Shown piece by piece: positions 12,943-24,935 of a stretch of 64,000 nucleotides of DNA; position 1 is the stretch's first letter; every line of letters begins with the position of its first letter. A model generated the notes under the pieces. It did no database searches and was not told where the DNA came from. It worked only from the letters and a program-made list of their open reading frames with translations. The DNA lies in contig NC_134847.1 in NCBI RefSeq assembly GCF_965363235.1, positions 54,840,439-54,904,438 of the forward strand. The letters are read 5' to 3'. This DNA comes from Mytilus galloprovincialis. Its lineage: Eukaryota; Mollusca; Bivalvia; Mytilida; Mytilidae. The translations under genes were made by a program, and so were the position numbers.

Positions 12943-15900
12943 CGTCTGAATAATAGTCAACGATTTTTCCCACGTGGGAGCTGGATCGTTACACAATAAA
13001 ATAAATTATATAAACGCCTAAAAAGTGTACATAACAACACCAATGATATAAAAAGGAACTATAAATGTAATTATTTATAAATATTTCGGATAACAGATAT
13101 CCTTCGTCAGTCAGATTCTGATGTTAAATGAATCATCTTTAAGTCTTCTTAGATTAAAATTTTACTAAATCTTGAAATTTATACAATAAAAAAGGCAAAC
13201 CGAACATCAGTTAAGACGCTTGCACCATTCTAAAAATTGTTGAATATGACATAGGTTATATGACTAATTACATCAGAGAGTTCACATATATGCTTTAAAT
13301 AAAAATAATAATGTGCGATGTGAACTAGCACAATTTTAAAGCTTTAACGGTGTCGATATTATGATGTTACAAGAAAGATTGCGTCAATAAGAATTCCAAA
13401 TAAACAGCACTGAACGGTCTAAATTTCTAAATATTTCAGATAACTGCATATCTTTTAAATCGATTGCAGGGTTTTAATATCGGTAAACTATCGTTACCTT
13501 TATGCACACTTGATACACGATCAAATTTCAGATGACAAAACAATGTTTCTTCTGTTTCAATTTTCTGACAGTTTTACAATATATGTTACATAACATGATC
13601 TGCCATAAGCTAACACAGGTAAAAATAACAAGTTTCAAATTTGAAGACAATCATGATGCATTGAGGAGTTTTTCTATTTCCTGATAAGATAATATAAGTA
13701 CGTGTGTATTGATATAGTTTATACCTACTCCTATATCTATTCAAGTAACACATCAGATTGCTTCCAGCAAATATAACGACACAAACAGCTGTGACAATCA
13801 CGGTCCAAAAGATATGATATAGTTGAAATCCTGCTGATTTGCGGACTATCAATATATATGAAAAACAAAATGAAAAATAATAACAAAACCAATAGCAATA
13901 ATAACAGAGACAGCCTGCTATAAGTTAAATTATTTGCTACAAACCCCTTAATGATTCATAGAGTGTAAGTCAATCTATAATGGATGAGGTCGAAGGCCGA
14001 ATTCCCTTTGGACTTTCCTAACCCTATATGGATCCATATGGGTTCAGTAGCGAACGGTAAAACACATTAATGCACACGAGACATTTTTAACTTAGTTAAG
14101 ATAGATTTGGATATATTTGTTATACCTACTCATATATATAAAGGTTTAATCTAACATGAAATGGATCCATTGGCGTCACCAATTGACGGCGTTGATTCAA
14201 TTACAATGTCATTATTTATGCAAAAGACAATAAAGTAATATGAAAATATAAATGTAGGAATAGGGAGTAGGGAGTAGGAACATTATATTAATCGGACATT
14301 GGTTTTTTCTAGCGTTCACACTAAGGTGGTTAAACTCATTTCCGGATTTGTCAGAGCAAAAATACTGGGATTTAGGAGAAATGGTCCGCTGTCTTTCCCA
14401 ATAGAATGTGTTTACCTTTTGAGATGATGTATGCCTACAATTGCAACCGAGTGATAAAATAAAAAAGAACAGATAAGACCATTTACGACAAATCAGATCA
14501 CCAGTAAGCCGGAATATGTAGTGAAAGTATCGAATTTAAAACGTATTCTCGTGGAATACAGATATAAGTTTGAACATCTGATTGGTGAATTAAAAATACT
14601 GAATATGTGAAGGCTTCCGAATACAATCTTAAAATGTACGCTAATCCCTTATTGTCTTTTTTTAATTTCATAACGTAAAGGTTTAAGAAGACATTTTTAA
14701 AGTTAATAAAAACATTGCTTTTGTTTTCTATTTTTCGAAAAGAGATTTGCACAAGGCAAATAACATCATCCACCTATTCAAACAACATTTTAACCAGCTA
14801 TCAGTTATAAAGTCTTTAAGATGATTTGATGGTTTTTAACAGAAAGGAGAATAATGAACAAACATGAGAGATTGAGACGAATGGGCTAAGCAAACTAAGC
14901 TGTATCAATCAATATATCAACCTACTATTGTTATTAACACATTTAGTTTTTATCGATATAAAATATATATATGCTTCCTATGTGCGTTACTCTGTCTGTT
15001 AAAAAGGGCAAATATTACCTTTTCTCAATAATCCTGTAAATTCCTTTGTTGTATTTCCGAATTCGTTTTCAAGTATAACAGTATAAACATTTCCAGATTT
15101 TGGAAAGAAGTCATCAGGCATGGACAAGTTTGCAACAAATCCTTCGCATGGTACTATCTTGCCATACACATCTAATAGCACTGTTTTCCGTGATACGGTA
15201 TGTGTTAGGTGAGTTGTATTATCATCAGGGCTTGTCTGGAAATACCATCTAGTGGAAAGTATGTTTGTCAAAGAATAATATTTGACCGAAAGGATAATAT
15301 GTGTCTGTCTATAAATCCATGAATCTAAAATGACTGGCGGACCTAAAATAATATTAGATGGAATATTTTTAACAATACCAATCAGTGTCAATAAGTGTAA
15401 CAGCATTACAACGACATAGCTATTCAATTAAATAGTAGTATGCATTTTAAAAAAAAATCAACTGTATTACTGAATTAGTTAGAAAATGGATTTTTATCAT
15501 ATTATTAGCCCTCTCACTATAGTACCCCATATTTCCTTTTTTATATAAAAAAAAAGAACTATGTCAAATGCAAATACACGGCAAAGTAAAACTCAATATT
15601 AATAAGATTTTGGTGGCGTGTTTGGTGAGCTGCAAGAGAAGCACATTTTACAATACATAACCAATAAGGATTTTATTGGTCCTTCACATGGTTTATATTT
15701 CTTTGTTCGTCTCCGTAAACAATTTATATCTTGGCTTTGTGACATCAAATAAGTTTACCTGGCCTTTATCTTTTTAATAAGACTTATCATCGACGGCATA
15801 ATGACGATACGTTTGACTTGAACAAGTTTGCTGGTGAAGGAAAAAAAATAGTATTTCTAATCAATGCCAATTTTCAATTACAATGTATTATTAATATACC

Positions 15901-18900
15901 TTTGAAAACCAGTGTACTCTGTTTTGTATACCATGTTCGCTCTCCATAGAATTCATTCCAAGCTCGACATAGATAGTCTCCGGCATCCTCAATGTTACAT
16001 GACTCTATTTGTATCACTGACTTCTGATCATAAAGTGTACCATGCAATACTCGTATAAATACACCATTAACTTGATGAATCCATGGCGCAAATCCAAATC
16101 TCAAAAACTGTCCAGATACATTACATGTTATATTAACAGTCGAGTTCATTTCACATTCTTTCTTTGATTGAAGAAGTAGTTCCATATCTTCTGAGAATTT
16201 TAAATAAATATGTTATTTTCTTTTAAATGGTTGGATTATCGATTTATCCAGTAGCAAATACTACATATAAGAACAAACATATATTGTGACAAGATTAAAA
16301 AACATCATGCTTTTTACTAATCTGACAGGGTTAGCCAGAATTCGATTGCTAATCAACTATGTTTCATATACATGAAGACATTACACCATCAGCGTACACA
16401 TTACATTGACGCGACCAGTCGAACCCAGGACCTATTGCACAAGGGTCTATCACGCTATGCCGGGAACAGCGAATATCTCGATTATCTTCTGATAATACTG
16501 TAAGGTCAATCGCGAACGAGAAGGAATTTGTTTTCCTTTTCCTTTTCTTGTGATATTAAAAGAAAAACCCAAAACCTCATTTATCTGGTAACATGAACAA
16601 AGACAAAGTGTGGTATACAATATGTAAGATAAACAGAACGGGAGTTTTTTTAAAGGAACAAAGGAACATCTATACCGCTTCCGAAAACCTAAGAAATTCA
16701 AAAGTATAATTTATCAACATTTAGATAAACACAAACACATATTAGATATATAAGATTTCAACCGCTCGAAACAATCCAGAAACAACAAGGGCAACACGTT
16801 ATAAGATATGAACACTTCAAAAAGGAACAACAACATCCACAGAGGGAATATCAACAATAGTGAAGGAAAACATCGTCACTTTTGTCTAGAGTTCTCCATG
16901 TGAAACGGAAAAATCAAATTTAAAAAAGGACAATTATTTTGCTGTCTGTATTATATTTGCTTAACGATAGTACCAGGGGTTATTATCCACAGTAAAAAAA
17001 AAACATACGCAGTAAAATAACATACGAAACAAAAACTCTTACATTAAACATGTTGTACTCTATATAATGTTTCGCGTAACACATACGTTCATTTTCTGAA
17101 ACCTTTTTGAACCAAAAACCGGAAGTCAAAGTCCTGTATCAAGACCAGTAAAAATTCTGTATTTAACCGGCTTTTCTGTATTAAACCTGTATTAATAACC
17201 AGCTCTCACAACAACACATGGTATCATATCAAACGGACATTTCATAATGTATTTTAAGCCATTGGTACATTCTATACATGAAGAAAAAAAGATAAGCCCG
17301 ATTTTACTTCTTTAAGTTGCTTTTACTTGAGGGAGTACCAGGATGTGCAATTCTGTCGAAAAAGTCGATTATATAAAATTATTCTATTACGTATTGACGT
17401 TCATTTACGTTTACACAGAGCAATGTGGTGAGCAAGCTTATTTATCCTATTTATGCTGTCTGTTCATGTCTGTGTTTTTCTCCTTAACAGTTTCAGAAAA
17501 CGATTTTAAGTTTTTCAAGACATGAAAACTAAGCAAGAATGAATCAAAACAAATTTGACATTATCAGGCTTACCACATATTCGTACAAATTTACAATCTG
17601 ATATCAAACCCACATCAGGTAGGTCCATCTGACAAGAAAATGTAAGTGTCCCTTCGTATGGTAAGCCATTATATTCCACACTGTATGTATGACCATCTGA
17701 AGAACATTCACAAGCTGGTTCGGAACACAAAGAATGCTTCGTTGATGACCAACATCCGTTTGATTGACGCTGCAGTTTCGTATACAATAAACCATTCACG
17801 AAAATGTGAGCTGTAAAATTGATAGGTGTAATGCTAGACGAACAGTCGAGCACAAATTTCTCGTTAGTCTTCACATACTTCGGTGCAATCAAATTTATAA
17901 ATGCAGGCGTGTGTTCAGCTGAAAAAGTAAAACATTTCCATTTGATAAGAACTTTCCATATACATATATGCAACACTCCGAAAGGTGTTTTTTTTTTATC
18001 ACCACGGTCTCATTGAAATTGGACATAAAGGATATCACAGACACATTTAGAGCTTATCTTGGTACTTCATCCGGGAAATGACAGTGAGGGATAATTACGG
18101 TCTCGATTTACCGATAAATGAGACTCAACTTCAATTGCCATATTCGTGAGCATTTTCTACGTAGCAATCTTTTTCAGCACCCGAAAATTTCAGAATAAAT
18201 TTCCTAGTTGCAATGATATCCGTTTCATATCCTGATTTTTCTGGAATAAAGGGTTGCTGTCTCAATGAAGTAATTGACCAAAAAATTGAAGCAGTAGTTT
18301 AATGTAGGTCGTAACTGTTTTTTCGATTGTAACGGTATATTTTTATAACATAAGACAATGAATATGTTGAAGTTTATATGGATTAAATCCATGCGTTCTG
18401 ATTACGAAAAACGACGGGTGTCACTTGTTGAACAGGCAGGAACTACTTTCCAATCTAAACTATGAATTCACAAAAAATGTTTTTTTACGTGCTACACGTT
18501 TTGCTGGTACATAAATTTTGTGTAATAGTTTCTTATAATGGTATGTGTACTTGTCTTTCTAGCCTTTGTTCTTTATTCTCGTATTTTCGTATTAAATTTT
18601 CCATTCGATATCTTTTAGGTAAGACTTTACACGTACGTTTGTTTGATAAAATTGTACAGGAATATACCATATTATTGTTCGATAAAAGAAAGTACATGCT
18701 AAAGTTTGATAGCATACACATTGTACCAACGTGATATGCAATCAAACTTTATCATGCGCTTTCTTTTATTGAATAATGATAGAGGCGAAGCAGTTTTGGG
18801 TTTATTGGTGCAGCATATGAACTACAGATTCATTGATAACTATAATCAACAATGATATCATGATAAAAGAAAGCAACAACAAAAAGGTATTTTCTCATAA

Positions 18901-21134
18901 TATAATCTTTCAATGGAATGTAGCACGATTGATACATTTGTTACCCGTTCCTTTATATCTGTACCTTTGAATTCAGTTACATGGACGCTGGACATTTCAT
19001 TATTAGTTCCATGAAAACATGACCAGGTTCCGTTGACTGTGCTCCTACTGATTTCACCAACAACAATAGTAGTTTCATTTGTTGATAAATCTTGTTTTAT
19101 TCTGTCATTTTGGGAATGAGAATAACAGTCTGATTCAGGAAAAGGAAGGAGACAGTATGCACGTTCGTTCCCATCAGGATCCGTAAATGATATTCGTAAG
19201 TCTAAATTGTCAAGTTTACATTTTAGCTCCAATTTTCCATTCAACGGTTTCCATGTCATACAGATTAAACTTTCATACGTATAGAAACCTGTAATACAAG
19301 ATATGTTTTTTTTTTTTTTTTTTTTTTTTTTTGCCAGTCATGTTTTATTACTTTATAACTAAAATGTATCAGACAAATAATTGCACTTAATGGACGTCTT
19401 GGTTAGCTTTAGACCTCTCTGATTTTTTCAGATCAATAACAGTTTTAACGCGTTCTTTTTTTTTTCTTTAAATGTGGACATATGCTTGACTTAGTACGAA
19501 ATGTGTGCCATGGATTAGTACTATGTATCCCTTCTATTCCATTAGAATATCAGAAATGTATGTGACTACGAAATTGCTCGTGAATCTGAAATGCGTTTGA
19601 CAAAAATAAACTGTTAATCACAGTGAGAAACATTTGATTGCTAAGTCACAAAGATTCCAAAATCTATTAGTATGTCATTGCCAGCGTATGACAAGGAGGT
19701 ATATCCAATTTCAACTGAATTTATGTTACACAAGGGAACATTTCTAAATATTCTTCAATGTTTACTAGAATCGCTGCAATATATGTCCACATAAGTTATT
19801 GAAGGTTTCAACAACCAACATTCCGGAGTATTTCCCAAAATGTGAAAAAACAATGAATTTTGTAACGGTAACAGCGTTTTTTTTTATAAACTTCACGTTA
19901 AAATGCCATATTTTGATTGGCTAATACGAGGGGGTTAATTTACTCTATCACATAGCTGAGCGGGTGACAATTTTTTTTAATGTTATCCTCTCGTCCAAAC
20001 CAATCAAAAATCGATAATTAAAAGGACAATGAATTGAATTTCCATTAAGTAATTTAATACAATGCTTAAGTTCTACGTTTTGACTCAGATTTTATTATTT
20101 GACTGTTAAAATGAAACAATAAAACACTTTTTTTCTAATACCCGTAACGTTGTTATGTACGTGACGTCATAGGAAATACTTTTAAAATAAATTAAATCTG
20201 TAAAAGACATTCAATATAGTAAATTAAATAACACATAGCTGAGAGGGTGATGAAGCAGATTGGTACCTCTCGAAAAAGCATCGTCAACTTTGGCTTCACC
20301 CGATTGACAATGTTTTTTCTCGGGGTAACAATCTGCTCTATCACCCTCTAAGCTATGTGTTATTTATATATTGTAAATACTATAGCAAATCAAAGTTCTG
20401 TAGGACGTTTTTCCACCATATTTTATTAAATTATCCTGTACCAAGTCTGGAATATGGCAGTTGTTATCAAATAGTTCGTTTCTATGTATGTTGCATTGGC
20501 GTTTGCTAGCAGTGTTTCTGTACTTCCGTTGTTTTCCTCTTATAGTTGATGTAAAGTTGAGAATGGAAATGGAGAATATGTGTTTCATCAGTTTTTTAGT
20601 TTGTAACCGGGATTTGTTTTCTCTCAATCGATTTATAACTTTTGAACAACTGTATACTACTGCTGCCTTTAATTTTATATGTTTCCTTTCAGAAACACAT
20701 AAATGCATTTTGGTTAACGACGACATCATTACAAAAATTTTACAAAAACATTAAAAAATTGATGTATTGCCTTCAAAAGCAATATGGTGCACTGCGAATA
20801 ATGTTAATAGAATGGAAAGTATATAAACTTGTTGGCTTTTTTAATATATGTTAAATAGACTTCGTTATATCAAAATTTCAATAATTTTAAACAACTTCTG
20901 ACTCTGACTCTTTGAGCAAAACAAATATATGGTAATTGACCCTACTTCTTTATCGGTATATGCACCATTTATTTTAGAATATTTTAAAATTACTTTGCGA
21001 AAAATTGTTTAATCAAAGAAAACGAATGAAGGTCAATTACTTGTAAGGGTATATGAAACATCAATTAGCCATAATTCTTTAAATTACATACCAATAAATA
21101 ACACATACGAAATGACAAACAGTGCAACATCCAT
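6202..21134 (-). CDS. Ig-domain single-pass membrane protein, 7 coding exons
   Basis: Unnamed cell-surface protein. Exons on the minus strand: 21134-21092 (signal peptide), 19288-18965, 17918-17574, 16190-15900 and 15342-15019 (one Ig-like domain each), 13845-13725 (transmembrane), 6400-6202 (tail). Phases close, giving 1647 nt and 548 residues. Introns 1-5 are phase 1, the usual pattern for shuffled Ig exons; the last is phase 2. The third domain shows the classic pattern (VNITC...PWIH...DAGDYLC). Residues about 455-477 are hydrophobic (FWTVIVTAVCVVIFAGSNLM), followed by a basic RYRSR stop-transfer. The tail has Tyr497, YIDV (518), YEEI (525) and YLEL (544). Many NxS/T sites fit an extracellular region. 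It is likely a recognition or adhesion receptor; the ligand is unknown. An extra exon in the 7.3-kb last intron cannot be excluded. Confidence 0.85.
8165..8548 (+). repeat. Dispersed repeat copy with short tandem 3' duplication
   Basis: The body resembles 49140-49465 (GTTGGTGGACTATCAGTCCC). Its 3' end, AATCAAGAAAAGCG..GGACGCATAAATTTATTACA..TTTCTTAATC, is repeated in tandem (period about 58 bp). Confidence 0.65.
10955..11175 (+). repeat. Dispersed repeat, copy (reverse partner at 12190-12455)
   Basis: GAGCAGCACAACGGGTGCAA...GGTTTGTATTATTC...CGTGTGTTGG-like body. The reverse complement of 12190-12455 and the plus copy at 50335-50590 share the same order, so the two nearby copies form a 1-kb-spaced inverted pair in Ig-gene intron 6. 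Confidence 0.65.
11985..12225 (-). repeat. Opposite-strand copy of the CGTCCG dispersed repeat
   Basis: The reverse complement shares GGGCATTATGTTTTCTGGTC, the CGTCCGTCTG stretch, AAGTTTTTGGCCGAGGTAGT and CCACTTAGTA-like body with 56585-57035. Single unit rather than two. Confidence 0.65.
12910..12937. repeat. (AT)n microsatellite
   Basis: About 14 perfect AT units in Ig-gene intron 6. Confidence 0.95.
13725..13845 (-). CDS. Ig protein exon 6: transmembrane segment
   Basis: 121 nt encoding VRKSAGFQLYHIFWTVIVTA and onward to MCYLNRYRS, about 22 hydrophobic residues followed by arginines, which gives an N-out topology. It starts in phase 1 and ends in phase 2 at GTATAA. Confidence 0.82.
15019..15342 (-). 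CDS. Ig protein exon 5: Ig-like domain 4
   Basis: 324 nt between ATTATTTTAG and GTAATA. Begins GPPVILDSWIYRQTHIILSV; has STRWYFQ and NVYTVILENEFGN, which resemble the C and F strands of an Ig domain. It has only one cysteine (VPCEGF), so the usual disulphide is absent; a fibronectin-like fold is an alternative. Confidence 0.75.
15900..16190 (-). CDS. Ig protein exon 4: Ig-like domain 3
   Basis: 291 nt between AAATTCTCAG and GTATAT. It carries the clearest Ig signature in the gene: VNITCNVSGQ, a core Trp in APWIHQ, and IEDAGDYLCRAWN, with Cys, Trp and DxGxYxC in canonical order. Confidence 0.88.
16388..16460 (-). repeat. tRNA-like fragment
   Basis: On the minus strand GGCATAGCGTGATAGACCC is followed by CTGGGTTCGACTGG, a B-box-like motif. 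Probably a degenerate tRNA-derived SINE head; no acceptor stem seen. Confidence 0.3.
17574..17918 (-). CDS. Ig protein exon 3: Ig-like domain 2
   Basis: 345 nt between TACTTTTTCAG and GTAAGC. Begins AEHTPAFINLIAPKYVKTNE; contains FVLDCSSS and GTLTFSCQM plus about six further cysteines (CW, LCSEPACECSS, SDC, RIC), more than a plain Ig fold needs. Confidence 0.82.
18670..18781. repeat. Hairpin element in Ig-gene intron 2
   Basis: TATTATTGTTCGATAAAAGA...GATAGCAT (18670-18715) pairs with ATGCAATCAAACTTTATCAT...GATA (18736-18781), about 7 mismatches in 46. Confidence 0.65.
18965..19288 (-). CDS. Ig protein exon 2: Ig-like domain 1
   Basis: 324 nt between TGTATTACAG and GTACAG. Begins FYTYESLICMTWKPLNGKLE; contains KCKLDN, CLLPFPESDC and VNGTWSCFHG. 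The KC and SC cysteines plausibly form the domain disulphide. A run of about 30 T on the plus strand sits just upstream of the acceptor in the intron. Confidence 0.82.
19302..19332. repeat. Poly(T) run of about 30
   Basis: An uninterrupted T tract on the plus strand, upstream of the acceptor of Ig-gene exon 2. It could be the tail of a retroposed element or slippage. Confidence 0.95.
20224..20367. repeat. Hairpin MITE in Ig-gene intron 1
   Basis: Arms TAAATAACACATAGCTGAGA/GGGTGATGAAGCAGATTG and their complement (20315-20367) differ at a few positions. A related fragment, ATCACATAGCTGAGCGGGTG, is at 19949. Confidence 0.8.
21092..21134 (-). CDS. Ig protein exon 1: signal peptide
   Basis: ATG at 21134-21132, encoding MDVALFVISYVLFI, a hydrophobic leader, ending one base into a Gly codon at a GTATGT donor. 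Short phase-1 leader exons are typical of Ig receptors. Confidence 0.75.
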
Positions 21135-22126
21135 AGTTCTTATTGTATATTTAATTTATCAATTAGAAATGGAATAATTTCCTGTTTGAGTGTATTTTAG
21201 ACAAATCGCAGTGGACATTAATTCAAATATTGAATGAAACATTTAAAACTTCCTTGTTTATTGTTTGTCACTTCCTGAAATCTCTTATGTTTATTTTGAA
21301 TGGGGTTTAAAGAGGTATCTATTTTAGTGTTTTCCTTATTTTTTTCTAGATAGCGATACTTTAGGTACCTTTGATAATAGTAAATACGATTTTGCCCAAG
21401 AGTGACCTCAACAGTTTGCTGAAGAAAAAAATACTAAGACTTCAATGCGTAAAGTACACGTATTTCTTAAATTTCCGTCATAGGTTACGCATTCAGAGCC
21501 ACAAATATAGATCGTTTGAATGATACGACCTACAATAACATAAATAAAAAAGCAACAACGATGAGTTGCAATGTTAGACTCATGATTCTTTGAATTGGAA
21601 ATTGACAAGCAAAATGAATGATTTTAATCATCTGATGGATAAGCAAGTTGAACACCCGAGGGCAAATAAAGCACGAAGTTGAAGAGCATTGAGGACCAAA
21701 ATTCCTAAATGTTTTTTTCTAAATACAGCTCATGTAATCACCTCTGGTATATTCCGAATAGAAAACAAAGAACAAGGATACAACTCAGAAATACGTGAAC
21801 GTACATCAAAATAACATTTGAACAGAACTGTCGGTTAGTTTCACTAAATTATAATCCTGGTACCTTTGATAACTACTATTCATTCACATGAAGATCCTTT
21901 TTTGAACTTTCCTTTACCAACAAAGGTCTCGTTGACATCAACTTGGCCGATATCATTTATCATAAAATAGGTTCACTGTAAAATACCTCATTACTTTAAA
22001 GATCAGTATGTACATTTCTTATACCTATACCCAACAAATTGCAACTAAAATTATTTTCTATAACAAAGACGTGTTATAGGATCTAAATATTGACGACTTC
22101 AAATCTAAAACCTCCTTATTGCACCT

Positions 22127-22990
22127 GTGGTAGTTCCGCCTTCATATATAATCTGGCTGGCCACGGTACTACTAGGTGAACTAAACATTGTCAATAATCT
22201 TTCTCTGCAAAATGTGTTATCAAAAAAAAAGCCCCGAAATATCGTGAGCCTAAATCCGTCTATTGGAAACAACTTCAAAATACTGATGGATTCAGTCGAT
22301 GATTATGCCAGGCAATGGGTTAAACGCGAGAAAGAAGGCGTTGATACTTTGTCCAAATGCATTAAGGTTGTAAGGTCGTTGATACAGATCAGAAAAATTG
22401 AAAAGGAACAAAATGGTTCTATGAATAAAACGTAAAATCACAAAAATACTGATTTCTGAGGAAAATTCAAAACGGAAAGTCCCTAATCAAATGGCAAAAT
22501 CAAAAGCTAATAATCTTAATCACTTAAACATCAAAAAAATATGTAACAAAGAAGTACAAAGTGGCATTAATTTGCCATAGTACAATAACGCATGCTATAT
22601 CAATGCTACATCAATCTTTAAACATCCGAATGTTGCAGAACACCAACCCTTCCTCCATGACAAATATAGTATTGTACCTGCAGATAAAGCCCCACACAAA
22701 ATCGCTTCTGTGTCTAATTCAAATTACATAAACTAGTTGATGAAATAATAAGGTATTAAACATTCACTTGGAAACTCAACTTATACCCCTATAACATTTA
22801 CCAATGAGAGAATCCTGGATAATCATAGATCCATTCTATGTTCCTTTGGAGTTTCAACCAGAGATGAATAACTGGATCTCCCTTCGCTGTATTGTAAACA
22901 TAACCTCCATAAGTGTCCTTACGAACAAAGTTATATTGCAGGGTCTACCAAGTGCTCCACGAAACCTCTGCAAAAGAATATCACAAAGCT
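22127..22990 (+). mobile_element. Decayed reverse-transcriptase retroelement remnant
   Basis: A 5' open stretch (22127-22435) encodes NNFKILMDSVDDYARQWVKR and EGVDTLSKCIKVVRSLIQIR. Downstream, in other frames, come HDKYSIVPADKAPHKIA (22655-22705) and DLPSLYCKHNLHKCPYEQSY then IAGSTKCSTKPL (22876-22970). I recall these blocks together, in this order, as a multi-copy bivalve element with a YWIPKLHK-type reverse transcriptase, possibly Penelope-like. Stops, a Trp-to-Cys change in the YW motif and an inserted dispersed-repeat fragment (22436-22515) show it is not active. Confidence 0.6.
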
Positions 22991-23215
22991 TTTTTTTCAT
23001 GCTACAGGTTTTGTAAAATCCACAATTACAACTAAGTAAGAAAAATCGTTTTTATGTGAATAGAAAGAAATCAATTGATTAAATTTTGAATTAAATATGA
23101 AAAGATACGCTTTCAAAAAATGAAAGGAAAAATTGGGGTGTCGTTCTCGTTTTCTTGCATCAGGATATGATATGGATTTTCTATACAGTCTGTAATAGTT
23201 ATACACCGAGGAAAA

Positions 23216-23279
23216 GGGGTGTGAGGATAAGAAACACCGTCGGCCGGAGGCCGACGGGGTTTCTTATCTAGACACGCCA
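23216..23279. repeat. GC-rich hairpin element
   Basis: GATAAGAAACACCGTCGGCC, a 3-nt loop, then GGCCGACGGGGTTTCTTATC: a 20-bp stem with one mismatch, extended by GGTGTG/CACGCC-type outer bases. Markedly GC-rich in AT-rich surroundings. Confidence 0.8.
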
Positions 23280-24266
23280 TATCGCGAGGTTTATAACTAA
23301 CTTATATTCCTTTCTAAACTTAATATTGTTAACATTGATTATTAAATGAAAAAAAATCAATATCAAACCATGATTTAAAAGATTTTTATTTTTTATTACA
23401 TGAATCCCCACTAGAAACCTTTTTTGGTTATCTTCGTTCAAACATTGACAAGTGAGTATATTTTACCAAGGTCAAGGTTGTTTTGCATATTCCAATTAAA
23501 TCCATGGTTTAATATGGATCAACAGGTCAAGGTTGACCGTATCGTGTTTTCCTTTTACAAACAAAAAAATACGTCATGCTCCTTGTATGCAGTTGTCAAT
23601 ATGGAAGGGTATGAGACGGAGGACATTTTTCGGCAAGCTTTGGATTTGGTAGAAGAAACTGAGATAAATGCAATATTATAACCCAAATTGATTACGTGTA
23701 TCAGTTTTATAAAGGTAATCATAAATATATTATTATCTTGCGTTTTTTGTAGAAAAAAGCCCCCCTCTTCTCGAGAATAGATAAACCTTCATATTCGGAT
23801 CTACAAAGGGATAAATGTGCCTGCCATAGAAACTCGACCACCATACACGCTCAGTATACAAAGATACAAATTTAATATTTCGTCAGACTCTCTTTTTGGG
23901 GCAGGGGCTGATCCAGCCAGGGGTTCCCAACTCAACAGAAAGGGGAAGGGGTTCCAATACATTTATCTTTTAAATCGGATCAAACCCGCGGTACCCCTAC
24001 CCCGGATCGGTCATTGGATAACGAGATTTAGAATTCCCCCTTTTTGAAATAAAAAGATCAATGCTTTAGAATAGAGACAAATGACTTGGATAAAAAATAT
24101 TACTTTCAGCAAAGAAGTAATTAAATATTTGTTTTTGTCTTCAAAAGAGATGCTTAATTTTTTTTTTTCGCTATTGAAATTTCCTAAAATGTTTTTTTTT
24201 AATATCTTGAAACACTATAAGTAATTTCTTATGTTCATGTTATTAAAAGAATAATACATTTTTTAT

Positions 24267-24370
24267 TGTTACGAATAACAATAGACTTTGCTTGCGGGAT
24301 GTAGAAGCAGGGGTTTCCAGAAAGCCCGCTCGTCACACCCTGTGGTCAAAATCTATTGTTATTCGTAACA
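24267..24370. repeat. Small TIR/hairpin element
   Basis: TGTTACGAATAACAATAGAC at 24267 and its complement ending at 24370: 24-bp inverted ends with one mismatch, core 56 bp containing a second small stem (GCGGG/CCCGC). Confidence 0.75.
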
Positions 24371-24664
24371 ACAGATCTATTCAATTTACACTTGTTTCAA
24401 AAATAGAAACTATGAAGTATAACAATAGAACTGGGCGTAATTATATTTAAACAATTCTGGTGACGTAATCCGATTCATTTACCGTGGATTCTTTTTCTAG
24501 AATCAACGCTTCCTAAATCCGTCGCTGAAATTAACTCACCAAATTATATTCAATTGTTTTCTTTGTATGTCTAATTTCATTTAGTCTGAATTGACCAATT
24601 TACTGATTTCTGTTCACTAATGAAATTATTTTAAAAGCTGACCTTTAATTTTTGTAATTTCTAT

Positions 24665-24935
24665 ATGCCTTCACTGGGAATCGAACCCGTCCATGAATTG
24701 TGCTACGTGCAACTAACATCAAATATTGACGAAACTTCTCGGCTACCAATAGGTTACGATTTAATTGTGTAATCTATACATATATATTAATATATGATAG
24801 GTACAACGGACACACAAGGATTGTAACTTATATATACAATTATAGGCAGTCTTTTAGTATGAGTTGGTAGCCGCGATGTTTCATGGTTAAGATAAATGAG
24901 GTAGAACTTGTCAGTTTAGGTTCGAATCCTTGTAT
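24665..24935. repeat. Inverted pair of tRNA-like SINE heads
   Basis: Minus copy (about 24760-24665): TTGGTAGCCGAGAAGTTTCG then GGGTTCGATTCCC. Plus copy (24863-24935): TTGGTAGCCGCGATGTTTCA then GGTTCGAATCC. The second motif in each is a perfect pol III B box. The spacing fits tRNA-derived heads, but neither folds obviously as a functional tRNA. Confidence 0.5.

Larger units (their letters stand above)
6401..13724. other. Last intron of the Ig gene, repeat-filled
   Basis: About 7.3 kb without a convincing exon. Contains repeat copies at 8165-8548, 10955-11175, 11790-11886, 11985-12225, 12190-12455 and 12630-12775, plus a hAT-like end at about 9155-9243 (minus-strand AGAAATGGCAACTAGTACAC). The remainder is AT-rich with nothing recognised. 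Confidence 0.55.

Noticed and set aside
14498-14773. 91-codon minus-strand open frame in Ig-gene intron 5
   Set aside because: No acceptor or donor in phase 1, no Ig-like pattern, AT-driven composition.
17604-17795. Minus-strand frame overlapping Ig exon 3
   Set aside because: It is a shifted reading of the real exon, which keeps phase with both splice sites.
23424-23681. 85-codon plus-strand open frame ending VEETEINAIL
   Set aside because: The composition is somewhat protein-like, but no homology was recognised and no splice signals or neighbours support it.
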